From the NCBI GenBank assembly GCA_905250115.1, contig CAJNOI010000203.1:62001-126000 (forward strand): 64,000 bases of DNA, in the 5' to 3' direction. The first letter of the stretch is position 1. Each line of letters begins with the position of its first letter. The notes below the pieces were generated by a model, which saw only the letters and a list, made by a program, of their open reading frames with translations, ran no database searches and was not told where the DNA came from. Below, in pieces: positions 11,501-22,905 of the stretch. The position numbers were made by a program, and so were the translations under genes. This stretch comes from Adineta steineri (Eukaryota; Rotifera; Eurotatoria; Adinetida; Adinetidae).

Positions 11501-13197
11501 CTATATTGTTTCGTTAGTAATGCCTTCAGCTTAACTTGAGATTTACGTGTTTCAACAGAAGGTCGACATTGAAATAGTCTAGAAGTAGATTAACTAATGT
11601 GTTTTTTTCTTCTAGTACTGTGTTCGAGACAAACTCTTTTCTGTTATAACACAGCTGTAACCATAACCAACAGAATATAAGCATTAATATTCCAACCGGT
11701 AAAGCAAATAGTAGAAAATTGAGGAAGTTTATACGAAAGTTAGTACCATTGTATTTACTATATCATATAAAATCAAGTAAATTTATTCTTTCTATTCTCT
11801 ATAATTACCTATCTATAAAACCTTTAAGATAAATATTGGGTGTAGTACCAACTAAACTAGATAGTCCGCCGATAGATGATGAATAAGCTATGGCAAGAAG
11901 AAATCCTATTAGATAAAATTATGCATCAAATAGAGTTAACACATATCCATCAGTTGGAAAGAAAATCACCTTTCTTCAATTGATCATTCTTTTTCGTATC
12001 TGTATTGTTCAGTTTAACTTCTTGTTGCCTAAAGTTTAGTATATAATGTTTAGCTAGTATTTATTAATACATACATTTCTGGTACTCTATGAAATGAAAA
12101 CAACAAGTATTATATATTATATGAGAATGTTTAATTTCATATGCTTACGATAGTTCCATACATTGGATAGGACGATCGATCTCGTCAGATTCTGTGATAT
12201 TAAATGCATCTAAATATGTTTACATGTATATAGTACGTAGTATAAGTAAGTATTGATTATTATACTACCGTTTATAACGGTTGTTGTTTGTATATTACTT
12301 TGTCGTCTATCAAGAGAATTTTTGTTATAAACACTGAGTTCATCGACGATAGCCAAGGTTACGGGCAACATAATTGATGTCGATGCAGTATTATTTATCC
12401 ACATTGAAAGAAATGCTGTTGCTCCCATTAGACCAGCCATAATCCTAATTATTCATTACAAGAAATTAACATCTAAGAATTGAGTAAATTTTAAAATCTC
12501 AAATTTATTAGGAATAGTACACGTTTTTATCATCTTCCTTTAAAAAATACTTTCGTACCATTTAGTTCCCGTGCCAACCCAACTTAAAACAAATAGAGCA
12601 ATACGACGATGAAGATTAACCGATTCGACAGCATAACCGAATGCCATACTACCGAAAAAAAGTGCAATAATATCTTTGAAATAGTGGGGTGCCACTACTT
12701 CTGCAGTTAAAACACCAGCCTAAGAATAAAAAAATATGTTAAGAATTCAAACCGGTTAAAATATTTTGTTTTTCTCAAATATAACATTTATTGATATTTT
12801 TTGATTCTATCAAAGACTGAGATGGGTTAAGCAAGTTTTCTTCATTACGGTTGCAAGGAATTAATCATTTTTTAGATTTTAATATTATAAAGATTATAGT
12901 TTAACACTTCGTTTTTCTTTACCATCGGAAACAGGATCAGTGGTAATAAAGAAGTAACTGGTAAAGGTATTGCTTCAGTAATCCAATATATGGAGAGAAT
13001 AATTACAACATAACCGCATCGTCCTTGCTAGAGAAAAAAAAGCATGAATGTAAACATATTTTAAGATCAATAACACACACTGGCTAACGTACAGGATTAT
13101 TAATAAGAATCGGTAATGGAAGTAAAACCAATGGTGTTAGAATTACTAACAGTAAACGCCATCGTTGTGTCAACCAAGTAATTATTGATGCATTCAT
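8574..13197 (-). CDS. SLC13-family sodium/dicarboxylate (or sulfate) symporter
   Basis: I resolve 18 exons that keep frame throughout and encode 570 residues: 13197-13093, 13027-12923, 12719-12559, 12444-12269, 12209-12149, 12086-12075, 12028-11970, 11905-11809, 11757-11653, 11578-11483, 11421-11358, 9608-9568, 9506-9430, 9379-9264, 9209-9048, 8956-8875, 8820-8765, 8711-8574. Family marks in order: MNASIITWLTQRWR; YWITEAIPLPVTSLLPL; MWINNTASTSIMLPV (first SNT-like sodium/substrate loop); YSSSIGGLSSLVGTTPN; HISDGTVAIF; SGFFTEVTSNLSTATIFFP (second SNT-like loop); ATPPNAIVFASGAI. It would import di- or tricarboxylates (or sulfate) with Na+ at the plasma membrane. The exact substrate cannot be read. 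Most introns are 46-114 bp; the 11357-9609 intron is 1749 bp because it hosts a transposon. One exon is only 12 bp. Confidence 0.9.
9638..11340. mobile_element. Unclassified DNA element with ACCG-rich palindromic ends, inside an SLC13 intron
   Basis: Both ends begin with AAAACCGTC read inward (9638 on plus; 11340 on minus). They continue with clusters of ACCGTCGGT, TTAACCGCGGTTA and similar palindromic words (9638-9740 and about 11245-11340). This gives imperfect terminal inverted repeats of roughly 100 bp. Target duplications could not be fixed by eye. Between the ends lies one spliced gene (10083-10691, plus strand), opposite to the host gene. Host splice sites lie just outside both ends, so the element is removable as intron. 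The superfamily is unknown. Confidence 0.65.
10083..10691 (+). CDS. Small spliced protein with BEN-like domain carried by the element
   Basis: Four exons keep one frame: about 10083-10145, 10204-10281, 10337-10508 and 10564-10691, with introns of 55-58 bp. The product is about 140 residues: an acidic N-terminal half (INVTLTDDQFGDENIIVED) and a C-terminal region with the pattern of a BEN domain (MGRYVALVMDKLFTFEEI; then RSRFKLNHEMLRSEW and a basic end). BEN domains bind DNA or chromatin proteins. The true first exon and start codon are not found, and the first listed exon begins at an AG. No transposase motif is seen, so this may be an accessory or captured host gene. Domain call is tentative; splicing is well supported. 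Confidence 0.5.
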
Positions 13198-13962
13198 GAT
13201 TTATTCAATAAACAAGAAGAATGTAGTATCGCTTGTCACACGTAAATACTTGTGTTTAAGTAATGATTTCTTGTCTATATTCGATTAATACGATAGATTC
13301 TTTAGAATTTTTGAAATAAAAAACAACGTGGTTATTATTCATTGGTTAAGCAATACATTACAAGTTTTATCTATTGATTTTGTTTTTATCTCCAAAGCAA
13401 AATTGCATTGATTGATCTTTCTTTTAAATGTCTCATTTGTCATTCAGTGAATATAAATATATTGTCGAGCCTATCGATATTAATCTAATAGCTAATACAA
13501 GAATCGTGTTTTATCACTATTTCAATTGTTTTGTCAGAAGAGAAAGTATCAAGCAGATTATGTTCTCACAAAACCGATGTATTCATACTATTATACAGGG
13601 AGGTGAATAAGTGAAGGGCGTTTTATTTGAACATAAGTTGCATCGTAATAATAAATCCTTTGAAAAGTTATTTTTATATAACGTAAATCAGTGGCAAGAA
13701 AATGAGATTAGAGTCAAGATACAACATTTTATGAAGACAAAACATAATAGATAATGTAAGATATACGAACAACTCATATTAATAATTATTCTTCAAATTT
13801 TCATTCAAAAATTGCTCATTAGATTTGATCTTGTCATAAAAAGATACTTTTCTTTAAATCTTCTACTTATTATGGTCAATCTTCTTCAACCGACTGATTA
13901 TTCATTGATATTTGAAAATAAATAATATTTTTGCAGCTTTATTTATAACATAGTGGTAATAA
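13198..13962. other. Gene-free AT-rich spacer
   Basis: Upstream region of the SLC13 gene. I see no gene, repeat or clear promoter box here. Confidence 0.4.
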
Positions 13963-14199
13963 AAAGTCCATTGTAATCAAATAATTGATACAAATAAACA
14001 CTCTAAGGAGTTAGATAAGAACACTTTAAATAAAAGTCATTTGAATATACTTGATTTACCTAATGAAATATTACTCATGATTATCAATAAACTGGCTTTT
14101 ATAGATGCTTTTTATTCACTTGTGGATATTAACGAACAATTTGTTCAATTAGCATGTGAGGAAAGAGAGAAAGAATTGTCATATATTTTTAAAGGGTAA
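13963..14199 (+). pseudogene. Isolated F-box domain fragment
   Basis: An open stretch ending at TAA 14197-14199 encodes LNILDLPNEILLMIINKL and VDINEQFVQLAC, a clear F-box (compare MNGRTVHLLDLPDEILLIIL at 48520). The frame has no upstream ATG, and a stop follows the F-box within about 40 residues. Later bases in another frame (14200-14350) look like decayed F-box-protein sequence (SLSYIQQLYNTI). It is a truncated, probably dead F-box copy. Confidence 0.6.
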
Positions 14200-14362
14200 T
14201 GATAAGTTTGAACAAAAATTTTCTAATTCATTGAGTTACATACAACAACTTTACAATACAATACAAAAGAAGGAGTTTTCTAGTGTCTGTTCAAACATCT
14301 TCAATCAATGGGTCAATATATTTTGCATAAATTCTTTTTCATGTTCTAAGTCGTTAGTTTAG

Positions 14363-15394
14363 TTAGTGACCGGCAGGCATAGTTATACCGGTACCAGAAT
14401 GATATCTAACAGGCGCACCTGTATTTCTTGTTACTGCAGTTGCATTGTCATCTCTTCGGCGATGTTTCATTAGCAATTTTTTCACATTAACTCGAAACGC
14501 TTTAGAATGTGCATAGTAAATATAAAAACTAGCAGCTGTGTATGTCTCATAGAAAACAAATATAATTGATTGAAATAGATTTTCCATAGCCATTCGTAAA
14601 TCACTCTTCGGCAACTCGTACGTCACCGTTATATAGAGGTTGACTGAAAAGAATGTTATAGTTTGAAATAAAAATAAGAGAATTTGCGGTATTAACATTC
14701 GTGAAAGTTGACTGTCGAGACGTTGACGTCGATGTGCTTGTTGATGATTTGAAACAATAGCTACATCGTCACCTTGATGAACTGGATGAATATGTTGAAG
14801 ATTTCGATAAGTTTTATATCCGAATACAGAGAGTATAATGAGAGGAACGAATGAAAACATTACAGGTATGAGAAAATAAGAAGCATATTGTAAATAAATT
14901 TCATTATCAACACATTGTTGAATGTTTGTATCAATATTCCAATAGAGAATATCTGGAATCGCAAGAAGAAATGAACAGAAAGTGACAATTACAACTGAGA
15001 TTTTGGCAACTTTCATTGAACTCCATTTTCTCAATTGTATTCGACGTGATGAACATAAGTAACGATCGATAGAGGCCAAACAGAGCATTAACGTTGAAAT
15101 TAAATTTGTCGTATCAGATGCCCAGTTTATTAATTTACACCAGACAAGATTTGTTTGTGTTCCATTTTTCCGGTAGATAAGGCCAACAGTTGCTGGCAGG
15201 ACATAAATAAGAAGAGTTAAAGTGTCGGTAATCTCTGCAGTAAGTAAATAGAATGAACAAACATTATTTTTAAGTTTTGTAAGAAACATGATAATGCTAA
15301 GAGTATTTCCGAAGATACCCATAACGAGAATAATACTATAGCCATAAATATAAATTTGAGTACTAGTGTAGTTTAGAACGTCGACTATGGACAT
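14363..15394 (-). CDS. Rhodopsin-family GPCR, peptide-receptor-like
   Basis: Single exon. I choose the Met at 15394 (MSIVDVLNYTSTQ), giving 343 residues with a short glycosylatable N-terminus. The frame extends 34 residues upstream to 15496 but that part is hydrophilic. Visible family marks: GNTLSIIMF in TM1, CLASIDRYLCSS (DRY motif) at the end of TM3, conserved Cys in WCKLINW (TM3 start) and QQCVDNEIY (extracellular loop 2), and a basic C-terminus after TM7. The layout resembles FMRFamide-type and orphan receptors expanded in rotifers. It acts at the plasma membrane and would couple to G proteins. The ligand is unknown. Confidence 0.8.
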   Translation of the reverse strand: MSIVDVLNYTSTQIYIYGYSIILVMGIFGNTLSIIMFLTKLKNNVCSFYLLTAEITDTLTLLIYVLPATVGLIYRKNGTQTNLVWCKLINWASDTTNLISTLMLCLASIDRYLCSSRRIQLRKWSSMKVAKISVVIVTFCSFLLAIPDILYWNIDTNIQQCVDNEIYLQYASYFLIPVMFSFVPLIILSVFGYKTYRNLQHIHPVHQGDDVAIVSNHQQAHRRQRLDSQLSRMLIPQILLFLFQTITFFSVNLYITVTYELPKSDLRMAMENLFQSIIFVFYETYTAASFYIYYAHSKAFRVNVKKLLMKHRRRDDNATAVTRNTGAPVRYHSGTGITMPAGH

Positions 15395-16882
15395 TTTTCG
15401 TAGTCTTCGTGAATGTTCTAGAAAAATACAGAAGAACTTCTTTATCATCTGTCTATTATTCGTATCAACATTATTAATTGAACAGTGAAACAACATCTAA
15501 AAGGGGTGATGAAGTGTTTGCGGGCAGAAATTTGTACCCACAGACTATGAAACACCCACCTGTTATCATTAAAAGATACTCCGACAAGAAACTATAAATA
15601 AAGGAACATTTCTAATCTTTATTTCCCAAGTAATTAAAGTCATGAATGTATTAGAAGATCTCATCTAACTGCGATATATAAGACATTACTCTGAATAAAT
15701 GACTCTAAATGTAAATCAGAAGACTCATTCATATCCTGTGGTAAATCTTTTTGAGCGAGTCGATGGATTTTCGAATCCATACTTCTTTTATTTTTCTAAG
15801 AAAATAAGAAAAAATGACAAAAATTCCATGTCTTACCCATTTTTTAGTACATATCTGACTCTTACTTTGTGATTTTTAGTCAAGAGATCTCTAAATATGA
15901 ACAGATATTTCTAACTAAAAGTTCTTTTTTCCGGGTATCATTGAAAACTATAATAGAAATATTTTAAGGACATGATTCTTCATACTCTACAATATTAAAA
16001 GACAGACAGAAAAGAAGATATAATATATCTGCTTTCTCTATGTTATTAAAAATTATAATAGAATTGTTCTCAACAGATACTTACTCACACTTCACAATAT
16101 TAAAAGATGAGTAAAAAAGAGGAAATTAGAAGTCTGCTTTCTTTATATCATTGAAAATTATAATAGAAAAACTTTTAACAAATATATATAATCATAATCC
16201 ACAATATTAACGGATGAACAGAAAAGAGAAAATTAGAAATCTATTCCAAAGATTTTATTGTAAAGAAAATAATCAAAGAAGAGAAAACAAATTGCTGTTA
16301 TTGAGTGTGATCGTTTAGTATATAGTTGGTTATAGTGAACCCAAATATAATTCTTATACTAACAGTGATATTGAAAATTAAGTGAAAAGTATATATGATA
16401 CTACTCGAAATTTTAGAATATGATTGATATTTTGTAAATATAAATACTTTGATCTTTGTATTGTTTTTGACTCCCTATAATGGAGTTCAACCAGTATTAG
16501 TTATTGCCGTTTTCAAGCATCATATCAAAATAGAACTATTTGTAATTATGTTCTGTATTTGATGTCATTCTATATATAATATCATATATTTTCAACTCTT
16601 TGTCAGGAACTACTCATAAAAACATGCATAATTTTTCTAGAGTTAAACGAGTAAAGTAAAACCTAGCAACATTATACAACTGCTACGTTGAAAAATTAAA
16701 GAATATCATCAATTTATTTCTACATAAATTTCGTTTATAGCAATTCTTTGCTTAGAGTGTCTTGTGTATTCAAACAGTATTTGTCAATAGAAATTTAAAA
16801 GAAATAAAAGAGAGTTAATACAGTGAATATACGCGTTTTACTTGAGTAAATGACAACAAATAAAGTTTTGAAATAGTTTATA
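15395..16882. other. Spacer with diverged tandem repeat
   Basis: No gene seen. Contains a three-unit repeat of about 105 bp (15930-16240). The segment 16260-16880 is AT-rich and just downstream of the ABCG stop. Confidence 0.5.
15930..16240. repeat. Diverged tandem repeat, about 105 bp x 3
   Basis: Each unit has the order TATCATTGAAAACTATAATAG (or variant), then a TTCTTCATACTC-like segment, CACAATATTAAAAGA, and an AGAAAAGAGGAAATTAGAA-like end followed by CTGCTTTC. Units start near 15930, 16033 and 16137. Identity looks around 75-80 percent by eye, so it is an old duplication. Confidence 0.6.
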
Positions 16883-19137
16883 CTAATTTTTAAGAAATCG
16901 AACGCCAAGATAAGCGATAAATCGACAAAAGATGATGAATGCCAGTAATGCTCCAATACAACCACCAATATTGATATAGTCTAAGCCTAGCTGTTTGATT
17001 GTTGTTTCACCATTCGGGATGCAAGTACTTGTACCTGCATCTGCACATGACAGAGTAAGACCTTGTAATTCGTTAAGACTCACACCAACATATGTATACT
17101 TAGCATAAGACAATGCATCAAGCCATGAAAAGTATTTTGGTAAATTAACTGGAGATAAAAAGAAACCACCAAAAAGACGAGATACTTCAAGTGCCATCGG
17201 TAGAATTGTTACACTCATATTGGCCGTCTTGCATAGAGCAGAAATCATTAGTGCTAATGATGTTGCCGCGAGAGAACAGAGAGCCGTAAAAAGCATGAAA
17301 AGAAAAAATTTGCCCGGTAACGGTTGTAATCCAACAATAAAATAGACCACACATGACTAAAAATTTTGATGAAAGAAATTAGAAAAACTTTAGACAGTAT
17401 AACATACAAATATAATGGGTACAGGAATTTGAACAAGTGTATCGGCAATAATTTTAGCAGTAAAGTATGCACTAGATAAATAAGTACCAGACGCTCGTTC
17501 GCGTAATGTCAACGCACGTTCCATTGGAAACGAATTAATGACCATCAATGCACCAAATATACCTTGATTGACAACACAAAAGAAGAGAACTGGTTGACGA
17601 CGAACAGTACTCGTTTGTGATTGACCTATTTGTAAAAATGCCGTTCCAATTAAAACAGCAATAATGACTGTTTGAATCAACGATGCTATTATGACTTGAG
17701 ATTCACGTAAATGCGCCTGAAAATCACGACGAAGAAGAATACGCACTTGTTTATGCCATATAGGATTAAGTGGTAAATTAGCCATTTGAGCAAGCCGTTT
17801 ATGTGCACCCATATTGAGATCAATTGTTATGGGTGTTTGTGCAGCAGTAATCGCTTTATCTGTGATAGCTTGCTGTTTAGGTGAAACGATTGCTTCGTTA
17901 TGCTCTGCTGATGGATCACGCTTAGACGGTGTAATCACATCAAGAAGATGATCAGCTGGATTTGTATATAATGGGCATGGAAAACCCGCTGCTCGAAATG
18001 TTTCCTGAAAGGAATTCAAAAGAAAAACATAGAAAGATCAGACAACTTTTTCTTACCATGGCTTGGTTTCTTGGACCTTGATAAATAATATTTCCTTCTT
18101 TGAGTAGAATAAGTGAATCAAATAAATTGAAGATTTTTGATTGAGGCTGATGAATTGAACAGACAATTGTCACTGCTTTTTCTTGTGTTTTACCATGAGC
18201 AAGTGAATGAAATGTTCGTAGAAGATCGAGTGCTGTCACAGAATCTAAGCCCGATGTTGGTTCATCAAGAAAAAGTAATTGTGGACGATTAAGCAACTGC
18301 ATACCGACACATAAACGTTTACGTTCACCACCTGAAATACCTTTTTTCATTGGCGTACCAATAATTACATTTCGAACATGACTCAAACCCATATCGATCA
18401 TAACATCTTCGACTCGTGTACGTCGTTGTTTATTTGTAAATGTTCGTGGTAGACGAAGTTCAGCTGTGTACATCAATGTTTCTTCTACAGTCAAAGATCC
18501 ATTGAGTAAATCATCTTGCATAACATAGCCAGCAATACGTTTCAATTCAGCATTATTATAAGGAGCCCCATTGAGACGCATTTCACTTTGTGTAATTGTA
18601 TTCACATCCAAACGACATGCTAATGTATTCAATAAAGTTGACTTGCCAGAGCCGGATGGACCTGTATTTTCAAATGATATATTACACAAAAAGAAAAAGA
18701 AAATGTGACTTACCCATAACAGCCCACAAACCACCCGTGATAGCTCCACTTACATTGTTAAGTAAACATTTTCGTTTAGGAACATATCTATTACAGGATC
18801 TAACTTTTCGAAAAAATTCTGTAGTCTTATCTTCACGAGATAATACAGTTAAACGTTCCCAAACAAGAATTGTACTAACACGATCAGATGTTGGATCGAG
18901 TAGAGACAATTGTCGTTCAAATGGTCCAACACTCATTGATTGATGTTGTTGCTGTTGACCATGGTTAGACGAAGGGATTGATGTAAGACGTGTCACCTCC
19001 AAGGTAAGAGGAAATGGTTTTCTCGACATCCCTGAAATCTGTGATGGAAGTTTAACTTCGATTTCATTTTCATCAGTAATCGGCAAGAAAACATCAGTTC
19101 GATCTAGAACATGATTTCCATAAGAAGTGTATTCCAT
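16883..19137 (-). CDS. ABCG-family half-transporter (White/ABCG type)
   Basis: Four exons, 19137-18714, 18661-18057, 18004-17408 and 17356-16883, joined by introns of 51-53 bp, encode 699 residues. The order is the ABCG one: nucleotide-binding domain first, six membrane segments after. Visible motifs: Walker A GPSGSGKST across the first junction, Q-loop GYVMQDD, signature ISGGERKR, Walker B LLFLDEPTSGLD, H-loop SIHQPQ. The membrane half starts near RDFQAHLRESQVII and ends FCRFIAYLGVRFLKN. The product would dimerise in a membrane and export lipids, sterols, pigment precursors or xenobiotics. Substrate cannot be read. A pyrimidine run and TATAG end 7 bases before the start codon, fitting a splice or trans-splice acceptor. 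Nothing catalytic appears missing. Confidence 0.92.
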
Positions 19138-19740
19138 TGTAGTTCTATAAAAAAAAAGTAAATGTCAAATAGAAATGTCAAGTTGAATGAAATAATCCGG
19201 AAATTCGTTTTCTATTAATAGCTTGAAATTTATAATGAGCAACTTCGTTCTCTCATTAAATACGATATGAATTCTATTCAAGGTAATCAAAGCAAGAATG
19301 AGCGATGTTTTTCGTTTCGAATATGGATGTCCTTGTCGTTGATTGCAAAAAAATAAAAGTAAAAGCCTTTTCTCACCTATGTCAATAGGATGCAAAAGAA
19401 ATTTTTTCATTCAGCTTGTATAAAGATATATTGCTTCTTTTTAAATAGAACAAACTTGACTGAAGTTGATGCTAAAAATCTGTACTGGTAAACAAACTAG
19501 TTTCTATTCTTATTTGTAATAAAAAGCAACGTATAAATAATCGTTTTTCTTTTCTTTTCTACTGCATGTAAAAGAAACAAAACTGGTTTCGAATCAAGTG
19601 CACACTTTGCTTCTATGGCTTATTCTTGTTTAAACAATAATATTCCGATGAAGAAAACAACGTTAAGATGTCATACTGTGAGCAACAATACTCGATCAGT
19701 TGATATGTTTTGTGCACAATTTGCTACAAATGCTGACTAA

Positions 19741-19795
19741 GGGTGTAGATATGGATTTATTGTCTTTACTCTCACTCACACACATATCCGTACTC
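19741..19795. repeat. GT-rich/AC-rich inverted repeat
   Basis: Left arm GGGTGTAGATATGGA (19741-19755). Right arm at 19771-19795 contains CTCACTCACACACATATCC. Loop about 15 bases. Upstream of the ABCG gene. Confidence 0.55.
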
Positions 19796-20086
19796 TTTTA
19801 GAAAAAAACATAAAGTAAATTGCTCTTTGGAAATTGTAGAGCTCTTCATATTGTTAATGAAGAAATAAAAAAATAAATTTATCTATATCAACAAAACCAC
19901 GGTTTTTGCATGGTCGAGTTTAGTCGTTCAATATTTTGTTTTTGCAATCCGATATATTTAAGTGAATGAGAACTGAAAAACAAAGTGTCACTATGAAATC
20001 TATCATACTCATTATTTTTTGTATTCATTTAAAAAAGGTAAGTTGATTAGGTTAAATCAAATAATAAAAATATATGAAAAATATGG

Positions 20087-20219
20087 GTGACAGTCTTTAC
20101 TTTATTCATATCCACATCTACATCCATCAACCTTTTTATAAAATCATCAAATGTTTTAAGACGCGAGTCTTCAAAGTTTTGAGCGTGTAAAATGAAAAGA
20201 CTGTCCACACCCACACCCA
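20087..20219. repeat. Pair of GT/AC words, possibly two inverted repeats
   Basis: First pair: GGGTGACAG near 20087 with CATATCCACATCTACATCC near 20107-20127. Second pair: GAGCGTGT near 20181 with CCACACCCACACCC at 20204-20218. It sits about 220 bp past the MsrA stop. Confidence 0.45.
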
Positions 20220-20436
20220 ATTTTGTGTATGAAGCATATGTGCTTTTCAAAGATTAATCACTCATTTAACTTTGACCCCTTGAAAAGTGCTTCATTCATA
20301 TATTGTTCTTTTGTATAGTTTCTGCATCAAATGATAGCATGTAATTGGTAAAACAATATGAATGACAGAAGTGTAGAATTAGTTTCGAGCATAAAATGTC
20401 AACACTGCATTTATAGAATAATTTTCAAAAAAACAT

Positions 20437-21332
20437 TCATTTATTAATATGTGCTCGTATATATTCTTTCTGTTTGTCATCGAGTCGAAAAGAGTCTTTC
20501 TCCAGATCAAACTGTTGACTTGTACCGTAGCCAGCAAGATACGCATTCAATTTGCTTGCTAGAGACTCATTCAATTCAATTGATTTGAACAATGAGTGTC
20601 GCTTGAGATAGTGCTACGAAAGAAATAAAATATACAATTTTTAAATGAAAAACGAAAAACAGGAATTCCATCTAGCTGATTATTACCTCCTCTTTCTAAC
20701 CATGCCTGATTTGTTTCGAGTATACAACTAATCAAGGTGAATGTTTCATCATAGACAGAACACCAAGAATGAATAAATTTCTTTTGAAGAAAAACGCTTC
20801 TAAGAACTCTCTTTAAGATTTATTTTGAAGGTAAATAAATTTTATCAAACATACAACTGAAGACTATTGTCAAGTCTTTTCAAGAATAGAATTATAAGCT
20901 TCATACATCTTTGTCAACAACTCTTACTTTTTGGTGGTATTCTTCGGCTCGTGTGAAATCTTTTATCTTGTCGATACGTGTTTGTAACGGACGTGCATAA
21001 TGTCGCTCTCGTTCTCGTTTGCTTTCTTCTGCCTCCAGACGCTGTTCATCTGTGTGATAGAATATTGCCGATGCATATTGTCCTTCGCCGTACTGACTTA
21101 GTGGATCGTGCCAACTCCAAAATGCTTTGAGCAGTTCTCTATATGTGATACGTTGAGGATCAAAATCTATCTGTACACATTCTGAATGATTACCAAGATT
21201 TTTATATGTAGGTGAAGCAGGTTTTGTACCGCCACAATAGCCGACACGTGTTCGAGTAACGCCGAGCAACGAGCTAAATTGTGCATCGGGACACCAAAAA
21301 CAACCGAGCGCAAACGTTGCATGTGTCGACAT
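20437..21332 (-). CDS. msrA: Peptide-methionine (S)-S-oxide reductase
   Basis: Two exons, 21332-20928 and 20613-20437, joined in phase 0 by a 314-bp intron, encode 193 residues. The protein reduces methionine-S-sulfoxide, in free or protein form, repairing oxidative damage. The active-site region is FALGCFWCPDAQF: the catalytic Cys is that of GCFW, and the usual Gly after Trp is replaced by Cys. Also visible are VGYCGGTKPASPTYKNLGNHSECVQ, with the characteristic GG..P.Y......H.E pattern, and RAEEYHQK just before the intron. The C-terminal exon lacks the classical CxxxxC resolving motif; it ends DDKQKEYIRAHINK. The Cys in GYCGG could resolve instead. It has no targeting peptide that I can see. 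Confidence 0.88.
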
Positions 21333-21820
21333 TGTATGTATGCATAATGACGTGGCAAATGAAAGAAGAAAAATGGCATGAAATTATACATGTATTCTCA
21401 CATGGCATCACCAGTGAGAAGAGAACGTGCAGCCTGTGTCAACAAAAAGAATCAGCAAGACTCTATCAACTTCACAATCGAATAAAAAAATTCTTATTTC
21501 TGATAATCAGAGTGTCATTAGATAGCCTTAAGATTTATTTGAACTGAGAGAAATAGTTTCGATCAAGCATATCATTTCTTCATTGCAATCGCTCGAACAA
21601 TATACCACAACTGTGCTTTCTTTTTTTTCAGAAATATTTCGCTATTCCGATTATAAATGTATAGTTGAAAACATTTTTTTTCTCTTATTTTTTGATGATA
21701 ATGTCATCGAAATAGAGATGAAAAGGAGATGTCCGCATTTCTATTGTCAATTGGAATAGTTACATGAGTATGATAATACAAAAAACAAAACAAGTAGAAA
21801 ATCAATAGAGTTCGCAATCA
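21333..21820. other. Spacer between MsrA and 14-3-3
   Basis: No gene or repeat seen. It serves as the MsrA upstream region and the 14-3-3 downstream region. Confidence 0.4.
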
Positions 21821-22905
21821 TTATTGTTCATCAGGTTGATCAGTATCGTTGAACTCCGATTGATTTCCAGTCCATATCTGGCGAAATTTAATCAAAAATA
21901 AATGATTATATAAAAAGTAATTAAATAAATGAATACTCACAGTGACATTATCGCGGAGTAGCTGCATGATAAGAGTAATGTCTGAAAATAAATGGAGAAA
22001 ATAATCAGTTTTATCCATTGTTATTGATTTTTGTTCTTACCTTTGTAAGAGTCTTCAGAAACGTAATCTAATCCAGCTAAAGCAGCGTCAAAAGCCTATG
22101 ACATTGATATTTCGATAAATAAACAAATGAAAGACATCAATTTAAACAAACCTCTTTAGCCATACGACATGCGACATCTGTTTCATGAAGGATTTCATGA
22201 TGAAAAACTGAAAAATTTAGAACAAGACCAAGACGAGTTGGATGTGTTACTGTCATTTGATCTATAGCTATTTCAAAACCATTCTTATAGGTATGTTTCG
22301 ATTCTTCCGCCAACTCTGTATAGTAATCAAAATCAATATACATAATTTGTTTTCGATTACAAATCTATACGTTACTTTGTCGTTCACTGCCAGTAGCAAC
22401 TTCAGCTAAGTATCGATAACAGTCACCTTTCATCTTCAAATAGAATACCTGTGATTCAGTTGCTGTCGCTTTTGGAATAAGATGTTTATCAATTAATGTC
22501 TAAATTTAGTAAACTTTGTCTCTAGAATGATGACTTACAACATCGATCTTACTAAAAGTTCATGACAAACAACTTTCAATTCATTCTCGATCTTCTGTCG
22601 ATATTTCGTGGTCAATTCCTGCTGCTGTTCAGTACCATTAGCTTCCTGTTCAATACTTGATATCGTTCGCCAAGGTGATCGATATGTGCCAATCACATTC
22701 TTGTAAGCAATCGAAAGCAAATTGCGTTCTTCGATCGTTAATTCACTATTCGATTCAGCAACTATTTTCATAGCATTTACCATGTCAGTATATCTAAATG
22801 AAAACTCATGTTTTTGAATCGAGCACAGTATGTTTAACAAATATGGTACCGCTCAGCTTGACCAGCTAATTTCGCGAATTCCACTTGCTCATTCATATTT
22901 GTCAT
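21821..22905 (-). CDS. 14-3-3 protein
   Basis: Seven exons keep frame and encode 245 residues, the usual length: 22905-22850, 22793-22553, 22499-22376, 22315-22152, 22095-22041, 21981-21941, 21877-21821. Marks: [14 protein letters not shown] (family signature 1), [37 protein letters not shown], and [15 protein letters not shown] (signature 2) split by an intron. The phosphopeptide-binding Lys and Arg/Tyr positions (YKN, and RY of DCYRYLAE) are present. 14-3-3 dimers bind phosphoserine/threonine clients in the cytosol. The loop after ATG is shortened (SERQKLAEES) and the tail is acidic ([12 protein letters not shown]). Isoform class is not assigned. Confidence 0.95.

Larger units (their letters stand above)
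19138..20436. other. Spacer with two GT/AC inverted repeats
   Basis: No gene supported. Holds repeats at 19741-19795 and 20087-20219. The rest is AT-rich. Confidence 0.5.
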
